26,541 nucleotides of DNA from Nitrospirota bacterium (GTDB taxonomy: Bacteria; Nitrospirota; Nitrospiria; Nitrospirales; NS-4). A model generated the notes under the pieces. That model searched no databases. It had not been told where the DNA came from and saw only the letters and a list, made by a program, of their open reading frames with translations. Position 1 is the first letter of the stretch, and the number at the start of each line of letters is the position of its first letter. Below are positions 20,950 through 26,541 of the stretch, one piece after another. The position numbers were made by a program, and so were the translations under genes. The stretch spans positions 1 through 26,541 of the forward strand of contig VBOF01000022.1 in assembly GCA_005877855.1 (NCBI GenBank), read 5' to 3'.

Positions 20950-23900
20950 TCGCCCGGATCGTCGAGTTTTCCATCAGCCAGCGGTTGTTCGTCCTGACGC
21001 TGGGGATGGTACTCCTCTTCGGCGGGCTGTACGCCTTTCACGTCCTCGACGTCGTCGCGTATCCGGACCCGTCTCCCCCGATGGTCGAGGTGATCACCCA
21101 GAATCCTGGGTGGTCTGCCGAAGAGATCGAGCGCCTGCTCACGATCCCGCTCGAGACAGCCCTGAACGGCATGCCGGGATTGACCGATCTCCGTTCGATT
21201 TCCATCTTCGGCCTGAGTGACATCAAAGCGTACTTCGACTTCAAGACGGACTACTACTTCGACCGACAGGAAGTCCTCAACCGCCTCCAATTGGTCAATC
21301 TGCCGGCCGGGGTCCAGCCGCAGCTCTCACCCTGGTCGGCCGTCGCCGAGATCTACCGCTACGAACTGACGGGTCCGCCGGAGCTCTCCTTGAGCGACCT
21401 GAAGGCGATCCAGGACTGGCAACTGCAGCGCCAGTTCAAGCAGGTCCGCGGAATCATCGACGTGACGGCGTTCGGGGGCACGACCAAGGAATACCATGTG
21501 GATGTGGACCCGCGAAGCCTCGCGCAATACAACATCATGCTGGGGCAGGTGCTGAACGCCCTGGCCAACAGTAACGCGAACGTCGGGGGGAACTATCTGA
21601 CGATCGGCCCCCAGAGCTTCAACGTCCGAGGCGTCGGCTTGATCCGGGACCTGGGCGACATCGAAGACGTTGTCGTGGCGGAGAAGGGGGGCACGCCGAT
21701 CTATGTCAAGAATATCGGGAAAGTCTCCATCGGCTATCGTGTGCGGTTGGGCAAGGTGGGGATCGACGAGCGCGATGACGTGCTGCAAGGCATCGTGCTG
21801 CTTCAGCGCCAGGCGAAGGCCATTCCGACCCTGGAGCTGGTGCGAAAGAAGGTCGAGCAGTTGAACCACGGACGCCTCCCGCCCGGCGTTCGAATCAAGA
21901 CGTTCTATGACCGGACTGACCTGATTAACATCACGGTCAAGACCGTGCTCGAGATCCTGGCCGGCGGCATGATCCTGGTGTTCTTGCTCTTGTTTGTCTT
22001 TTTGGGCCACATGCGGGCCGCCCTGATCGTGGCGCTCACAGTGCCCCTCGCCCTCTTGTTCACCTTTTCGATGATGGTCATCGTGGGGGAGTCGGCCAAT
22101 CTCATCTCGCTCGGTGCCATCGACTTCGGGATCATCGTGGACGCGGCACTGATCATGGTCGAGGCGATCTTTCTGCAGCTTAGCCACCACAGCGCGGTCC
22201 AGCGTCCGCCCCAGGTGACGATCGTGCGGGCGGCCCGGCACGTGGGCCGGCCGATTTTTTTCTCGACGCTCATCATCCTGGTCGCTTTCGTCCCGCTGTT
22301 TACCATGACCGGAGTGCCGGGTAAGATCTTCGCGCCGATGTCGGTGACATACGGCTTCGCGCTGTTCGGGGCGCTCCTGATCGCCGTGACGCTCTCGCCC
22401 GTCCTGTGCGCGCTCCTGCTCAAGCCGCCGCTGCGGGAAGGGGATACGCGGTTAAACGCGTGGCTGAAACGCCTCTACCTTTCCGCCCTCCGCTGGGCCC
22501 TCGTGAACCGCTGGCTTACGGTCGCGCTGGCGTCTGCACTGGTGCTTGTCGCGCTGGCCGCGCTGCCGTTTATGGGCGGCGAGTTCATGCCGGCCCTGGA
22601 AGAGGGCAACCTGTGGGTGCGCGCGACGATGCCGGTGGACATTTCGTTCGATGAGGCGGCCCGGATTTCCTCTGAGGTCCGCAGCGTATTCCGCGCGCAC
22701 CCGGCCGTCAAATCCGTGGCCTCCCAATTGGGCCGCCCGGATGACGGGACCGACCCCACGAGCTTCTTCAACGCGGAATTTTTCGTGAACCTCAAGCCGC
22801 GCGAGGAGTGGCCCTCCGGTCTTGACAAACCTGGGATCGTCCGGCAGATCGAAGACAAGCTCAAGTCCTTTCCTGGAATCACATTCAATTTCTCGCAGGT
22901 CATCCAGGACAATGTGGAGGAGGCCATGTCCGGGGTAAAGGGTGAGAACTCCATCAAATTGTTCGGCCGGGACCTCGCGCAACTCGAGAGTACGGCGCTT
23001 CAGATTGAGCGGGAGGTAAAACCCATCGCCGGCGTCAAAGACCTGGGCGTGCTCAAACTGCTTGGTCAGCCCAATCTCCTGATCGAAGTGGACCGGAACG
23101 CCTGCGCTCGCTATGGTGTGCTGGTGTCGGATGTGAACGCGGTCGTGCAGGCGGCGATCGGAGGACAGGCGGTCACGCAGGTCTTGGAAGGCGAGCGGCG
23201 GTTCGACCTGGTCGTGCGCTTTCTGCCCCAGTACCGCCAGGATCTTGAGGCGATCAGCCAAATCCAAGTCAGCACGCCGGATGGGACGCGGATCCCCCTG
23301 AAGCAACTTGCGAAGATCTCGACCCAGACCGGAGCCTTCATCATATATCGCGAGAACAACGAACGGTACATTCCCGTCAAGTTCAGCGTCCGAGGACGCG
23401 ACCTGGAAGGGACGGTCCGCGAAGCGCTGGCGCGCATCGAGGAGAAAGTTCCTATGCCGCCAGGCCTGCGGTACGAGATCGCAGGGCAGTATGATCAGCT
23501 TCAAGATGAAAAGCGGCGCCTGGCCGTCATCGTGCCGGTGAGTCTGCTCGTGATCCTGTTCTTGCTGTATATAACGTTCAACTCCTTCCGCGACGCTTTC
23601 TTGGTTCTGGCCACGGTCCCGTTTGCGCTGGTCGGAGGCGTGCTGTCGCTGGTTCTGACCGGGACGCACTTCAGTATCTCCGCGGCGGTGGGGATCATCT
23701 CCCTGCTGGGCGTGGCGATCCTTGGCGGCGTGCTGTTGATTTCCCGCGTTGATGAGTTGCTTCGGGAAGGGGTTGCGCGTGACGACGCGATCATGCGCGC
23801 GGCCGAATCGCAGATGCGGCCCATCCTCATGGCGACGCTCGGGGCTGCGATCGGGCTGTTGCCGGCGGCGGTTTCCACCGGCATCGGTGCGCAGGCCCAG

Positions 23901-24080
23901 CAGCCGCTCGCGCGCGTGGTCGTCGGGGGGATGATCACGGCTGCCGTGCTGATCCTGGTCGTGCTGCCGGTTCTGTACTCGCTGTTCGGCCCCGGGAGCC
24001 GGTCGGGGCCGGAACTACTTGTCCAACCCCAACCAGGCCAGCCGACGGACATCCGGACGGAGGACAGAGATGTGGCTTAA
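20946..24080 (+). CDS. Heavy-metal RND efflux pump, CusA/CzcA family
   Basis: This 1044-residue inner-membrane proton/metal antiporter has the RND layout: an N-terminal membrane helix, a large periplasmic loop, six helices, a second loop and a final helix bundle. The fourth-helix signature DFGIIVDAALIMVE places D393, D399 and E406 at the spacing known for proton relay in CzcA. This, together with PLETALNGMPG and GGTTKEYHVDVDP, marks the heavy-metal (HME) branch. The usual Gly-Ala and Glu-Asn of this signature read Ala-Ala and Glu-Ala here. The ion (Cu/Ag or Zn/Co/Ni/Cd) cannot be fixed by eye. GTG 20946 overlaps the adaptor stop; the stop overlaps the permease start by 11 bp. Confidence 0.95.
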   Translation: MIARIVEFSISQRLFVLTLGMVLLFGGLYAFHVLDVVAYPDPSPPMVEVITQNPGWSAEEIERLLTIPLETALNGMPGLTDLRSISIFGLSDIKAYFDFKTDYYFDRQEVLNRLQLVNLPAGVQPQLSPWSAVAEIYRYELTGPPELSLSDLKAIQDWQLQRQFKQVRGIIDVTAFGGTTKEYHVDVDPRSLAQYNIMLGQVLNALANSNANVGGNYLTIGPQSFNVRGVGLIRDLGDIEDVVVAEKGGTPIYVKNIGKVSIGYRVRLGKVGIDERDDVLQGIVLLQRQAKAIPTLELVRKKVEQLNHGRLPPGVRIKTFYDRTDLINITVKTVLEILAGGMILVFLLLFVFLGHMRAALIVALTVPLALLFTFSMMVIVGESANLISLGAIDFGIIVDAALIMVEAIFLQLSHHSAVQRPPQVTIVRAARHVGRPIFFSTLIILVAFVPLFTMTGVPGKIFAPMSVTYGFALFGALLIAVTLSPVLCALLLKPPLREGDTRLNAWLKRLYLSALRWALVNRWLTVALASALVLVALAALPFMGGEFMPALEEGNLWVRATMPVDISFDEAARISSEVRSVFRAHPAVKSVASQLGRPDDGTDPTSFFNAEFFVNLKPREEWPSGLDKPGIVRQIEDKLKSFPGITFNFSQVIQDNVEEAMSGVKGENSIKLFGRDLAQLESTALQIEREVKPIAGVKDLGVLKLLGQPNLLIEVDRNACARYGVLVSDVNAVVQAAIGGQAVTQVLEGERRFDLVVRFLPQYRQDLEAISQIQVSTPDGTRIPLKQLAKISTQTGAFIIYRENNERYIPVKFSVRGRDLEGTVREALARIEEKVPMPPGLRYEIAGQYDQLQDEKRRLAVIVPVSLLVILFLLYITFNSFRDAFLVLATVPFALVGGVLSLVLTGTHFSISAAVGIISLLGVAILGGVLLISRVDELLREGVARDDAIMRAAESQMRPILMATLGAAIGLLPAAVSTGIGAQAQQPLARVVVGGMITAAVLILVVLPVLYSLFGPGSRSGPELLVQPQPGQPTDIRTEDRDVA

Positions 24081-25884
24081 GCGCTGGTTGCTCGGCCATC
24101 CTCTCACGACCAAGCAGGCCGTCCACGAGCGGCTGTCGAATCCCGTCGCGCTTGCGATCTTCTCCTCGGACCCGCTGTCCTCAGTCGCGTACGCCACTGA
24201 GGAAATCCTCCTCGTCTTGGTCCTGGCCGGAACGGCCGCCCTGCACTACTCCATCGGGATCAGCATCGTCATCGTCGGGCTGGTGGCCATTCTCACAGCG
24301 TCGTACCGCCAGGTCATCTTCGCCTATCCATCCGGCGGCGGCGCGTACGTCGTGGCCAAGTGCACCCTGGGCGAACCCCCTGGGCTTGTCGCGGCCGCGG
24401 CCCTGCTGATCGACTATGTCCTCACCGTGGCCGTGAGCGTCGCGGCAGGGATCGCCGCGATCACCTCGGCGGTGCCGGAGTTGCATGAGCACCGGGTGGG
24501 CTTGGGTCTTCTGGCGATCGTCGTCCTGACCTTGGGCAACCTGCGGGGCGTACGGGAATCAGGCAAGATCTTCGCCCTGCCAACCTACCTGTTCGTCGGC
24601 AGCCTGGGGTTGGTGATCGTCGTCGGCCTGGGGCGGGCGCTCTTCGGCGCCACGGAACCACACCCGCTCCCGTCCGTTCCGGCCGTGGAAGGGCTTACCC
24701 TGTTTCTGCTTCTTCGGGCGTTCTCCTCAGGCTGTACCGCCTTGACCGGGATTGAGGCGATCTCGAACGGCGTGCCGGCCTTCCGGCCCCCGGCGTCCCA
24801 AAATGCTGCGACCACCATGTTCTGGATGGCCACGATCTTGGGTGGCCTGTTCCTTGGGATCACCATCCTCGCCTATGTCTACAGGCTCGAGCCGCGCGAA
24901 GAAGAGACTCTGATCTCCCAAATCGCACGCATCTCGCTAGGCGAGGGCGCCCTGTACTACTTCATGCAGGTCTCGACCATGCTGATCTTGATCCTGGCGG
25001 CCAACACGAGCTACAACGGCTTTCCGCGCCTGGCCTCCCTGCTGGCGCAGGACAGCTTTCTGCCGCACCAGATGCGCAATGTCGGCGACCGGCTGGCGTT
25101 CTCGAACGGGATTTTCATCCTGGGGCTGAGCGCGGCGCTCCTGCTGATCCTCTTTCACGGCGAAACGCACGCTCTGATCCCACTGTATGCCATCGGGGTT
25201 TTCCTGTCCTTCACCCTTTCCCAGGCAGGCATGGTCCGGCATTGGCAGGACCGCAAAGGCCGCGGCTGGCGGAAGAAGTTCGCGATCAATCTGAGCGGCG
25301 CAGTCGCAACAGGCGTGGCCACCGTGGTCCTGGCCATCACGAAGTTCACGCATGGCGCCTGGATGGTGATCTTTCTGATCCCGCTCCTCATTGGCATGTT
25401 CAAGAAGATCCAGTGGCACTACAAGATGGCCGACTGGCAGCTCTCGCTGACCATGTACGACCGGCCCAAGAGCCCGCCGCGGAACATCGTGGTGATGCCG
25501 GTCGGGAGTGTGAACCGGGCGGTCGTCATCGCCTTGGACTATGTCCGCCAGCGGGCGCAGGACATCCGCGCGGTTCATGTGGACGTGGACCCCGAGGAGA
25601 CGGCAAAGATCAAGGCGGACTGGGAGAAGTGGGGCACGGGCATTCCACTGGTGATCCTGCCCTCACCGTATCGGTCGTTTCTCCAGCCATTGCTCGACTA
25701 TATCGAGAAGGTCCGGGAGGAGAATCCAGGTGCGTGGGTCACAGTTGTGCTGGGGGAGGTCGTGCCCGCGCGCTGGTGGGAGAACCTGTTGCACAATCAA
25801 CGCGCCTTGCTGATCAAGGCCGCGCTGCTCTTCAAATTCCGCGTGATCGTCACCGATGTCCCCTACCACCTGGGACCATACTAG
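24070..25884 (+). CDS. kimA: KimA-like APC-superfamily potassium importer
   Basis: This 604-residue protein has about 12 membrane segments and a soluble C-terminal domain (about residues 450-604). KimA (YdaO) of Bacillus subtilis, about 607 residues, is a high-affinity K+/H+ symporter. Residues known there to bind potassium, Asp36, Tyr43, Asp117 and Tyr118, correspond to D34, Y41 (SSDPLSSVAYATEE), D115 and Y116 (LLIDYVLTV) at a constant offset of two. The C-terminal domain (VVMPVGSVNRAVVIALDYV, AVHVDVDPEE) fits the cytoplasmic half of that family. ATG 24070 is preceded by GGAGGA at 5 bases, so the longer frame from 24019 is rejected. It overlaps the RND stop by 11 bp and so belongs to the efflux operon. 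The alternative is an amino-acid permease of the same superfamily. Confidence 0.88.
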   Translation: MWLKRWLLGHPLTTKQAVHERLSNPVALAIFSSDPLSSVAYATEEILLVLVLAGTAALHYSIGISIVIVGLVAILTASYRQVIFAYPSGGGAYVVAKCTLGEPPGLVAAAALLIDYVLTVAVSVAAGIAAITSAVPELHEHRVGLGLLAIVVLTLGNLRGVRESGKIFALPTYLFVGSLGLVIVVGLGRALFGATEPHPLPSVPAVEGLTLFLLLRAFSSGCTALTGIEAISNGVPAFRPPASQNAATTMFWMATILGGLFLGITILAYVYRLEPREEETLISQIARISLGEGALYYFMQVSTMLILILAANTSYNGFPRLASLLAQDSFLPHQMRNVGDRLAFSNGIFILGLSAALLLILFHGETHALIPLYAIGVFLSFTLSQAGMVRHWQDRKGRGWRKKFAINLSGAVATGVATVVLAITKFTHGAWMVIFLIPLLIGMFKKIQWHYKMADWQLSLTMYDRPKSPPRNIVVMPVGSVNRAVVIALDYVRQRAQDIRAVHVDVDPEETAKIKADWEKWGTGIPLVILPSPYRSFLQPLLDYIEKVREENPGAWVTVVLGEVVPARWWENLLHNQRALLIKAALLFKFRVIVTDVPYHLGPY

Positions 25885-25886
25885 TC

Positions 25887-25902
25887 GCTCCCTGTCGGGA
25901 GC
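25887..25902 (+). terminator. Hairpin after the KimA-like gene, weak terminator candidate
   Basis: GCTCCC and GGGAGC pair perfectly around TGTC, two bases after the stop codon. The following bases are pyrimidine-rich (AGTCCTCTCCCTC) but not a T-run, so termination is possible rather than clear. Confidence 0.32.
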
Positions 25903-25960
25903 AGTCCTCTCCCTCGGGGGCTCTTTCGGTCCCTCTTCAGACCATGCTAGAGTACGGCTC

Positions 25961-26541
25961 ATGCGCGTGTCTGCCATGCGAATCATCCTGACGGCACTGG
26001 TTCTCCTTGTGCTCGACCTGTGGTGCGTTCCGCCACTCGGTCAGGTCGCGGGGATGGCCCACGCTGCTGCGCCTTCCCAGAAGCACACGCCGGCTGCGGC
26101 CAAGACCTCCCCGGTGATCGCGGCCGCCCAGCAGTACGCAGAAGCCATCGCCTCGGGCGATCGCGTGGCGTTCGGGCGGCTCGACTTCGGTTGCCAGTTC
26201 GCGCTGGTCTCGACCGCTCCCGCGCCGCGCAAAGCCTTTCCCCCTGAGTCCGATCCGATCTACGGGCAGTGCTGGACGCTACTGGTCCAGGCCCACGACA
26301 CCGCCGTTGAGCAACGGGACGAGGGGGTGAACGCGATCTGGCCGGGCAACGGATTTCTGGTGATCTACAAGAACGGGCTCACCAGTTACCCGCCGTCGTT
26401 CTACGTGATGGATCGGCTGGGCCTGTCGCCGCCGGGCGCGGGCCTGCGCGTCGAGCCGGTGGACGGCGTGCCCATTGCGGCCGCCTCGTTCCGGATGCGT
26501 CCGGGCGCGCCCCTGGTGTCCGTGCCGGCCGCGGTGGTCCG
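25961..26541 (+). CDS. Exported protein of unknown function (3' end outside window)
   Basis: The frame from ATG 25961 stays open to the window edge (193 codons). It begins with a signal peptide (MRIILTALVLLVLDLW from the second Met at 25976; likely cleavage after AHA-A) and an Ala/Pro/Lys-rich linker. The mature part (PVIAAAQQYAEAIASGDRVAFGRLDFGCQF) starts with a helix reminiscent of small NTF2-like domains, with two Cys (in FGCQF and YGQCW) that could pair in the periplasm. WPGNGFLVIYKNGLTSYPPSFYVMD and a Gly/Pro-rich segment follow. The family is not recognised. No strong ribosome binding site precedes either Met. Confidence 0.76.
   Translation, partial: MRVSAMRIILTALVLLVLDLWCVPPLGQVAGMAHAAAPSQKHTPAAAKTSPVIAAAQQYAEAIASGDRVAFGRLDFGCQFALVSTAPAPRKAFPPESDPIYGQCWTLLVQAHDTAVEQRDEGVNAIWPGNGFLVIYKNGLTSYPPSFYVMDRLGLSPPGAGLRVEPVDGVPIAAASFRMRPGAPLVSVPAAVV

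Noticed and set aside
22452..23669. 405-codon minus-strand frame opposite the RND pump
   Set aside because: Low-complexity composition and full overlap with a clear RND gene; no start signals.
24019..24069. Longer N-terminus of the KimA-like permease from 24019
   Set aside because: It overlaps the RND gene by 62 bp, while ATG 24070 has GGAGGA at ideal spacing and gives KimA-like residue numbering.

Overview
The window is a GC-rich stretch of a Gram-negative (diderm) chromosome. LolA, a TolC-type outer-membrane channel, an RND pump, and proteins with Sec or lipoprotein-like leaders all point that way. Gene content (larB/larC, M28-DUF1232 fusion, PilZ-pdxA-rsmA, ftsK-lolA, heavy-metal RND pump) is compatible with a Nitrospirota-like environmental bacterium. 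That taxonomic placement is inference and cannot be settled without a search. No rRNA, tRNA, CRISPR array or intact insertion sequence was seen.

Layout. 1-5542: the 3' end of larB, an exported Ig-like protein on the minus strand, larC, a Na/Ca-type antiporter, a zinc-type CDF transporter, and an M28 peptidase fused to DUF1232; the plus-strand genes from larC onward are nearly contiguous. 5543-6249: an AT-richer gap with an inverted repeat and a truncated PilZ gene. 6250-9758: the most unusual part. A 45-residue peptide with a near-perfect ribosome binding site is followed by a strong hairpin. Next comes an 816-residue protein that joins a PqqD-like peptide-recognition domain, an M50 membrane protease and a HlyD-type export arm, and then an exported isoaspartyl methyltransferase. 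This looks like a compact ribosomal-peptide (RiPP-like) maturation and export locus. 9797-10536 (minus): an endonuclease III remnant and a VOC protein. 10676-12905: PilZ-pdxA-rsmA, joined by 4-bp stop/start overlaps. 12922-13941 (minus): an O-methyltransferase-like enzyme. 14019-14390: a self-contained small transcription unit (promoter, 32-codon ORF, foldable RNA, terminator). 14434-17940: ftsK, lolA and a small BamE-like membrane protein. 18039-25884: a promoter, a small exported protein, a three-part heavy-metal RND efflux system and a KimA-like potassium importer. 25961-end: the start of an exported protein of unknown function.

How the genes work together. larB and larC make the nickel-pincer nucleotide cofactor. 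The antiporter, CDF protein, RND pump and KimA-like permease all handle cations. lolA and the BamE-like protein serve the outer membrane. The peptide locus appears independent of these, with lower GC than its neighbours and degraded genes on both sides, which suggests a recombining accessory spot.
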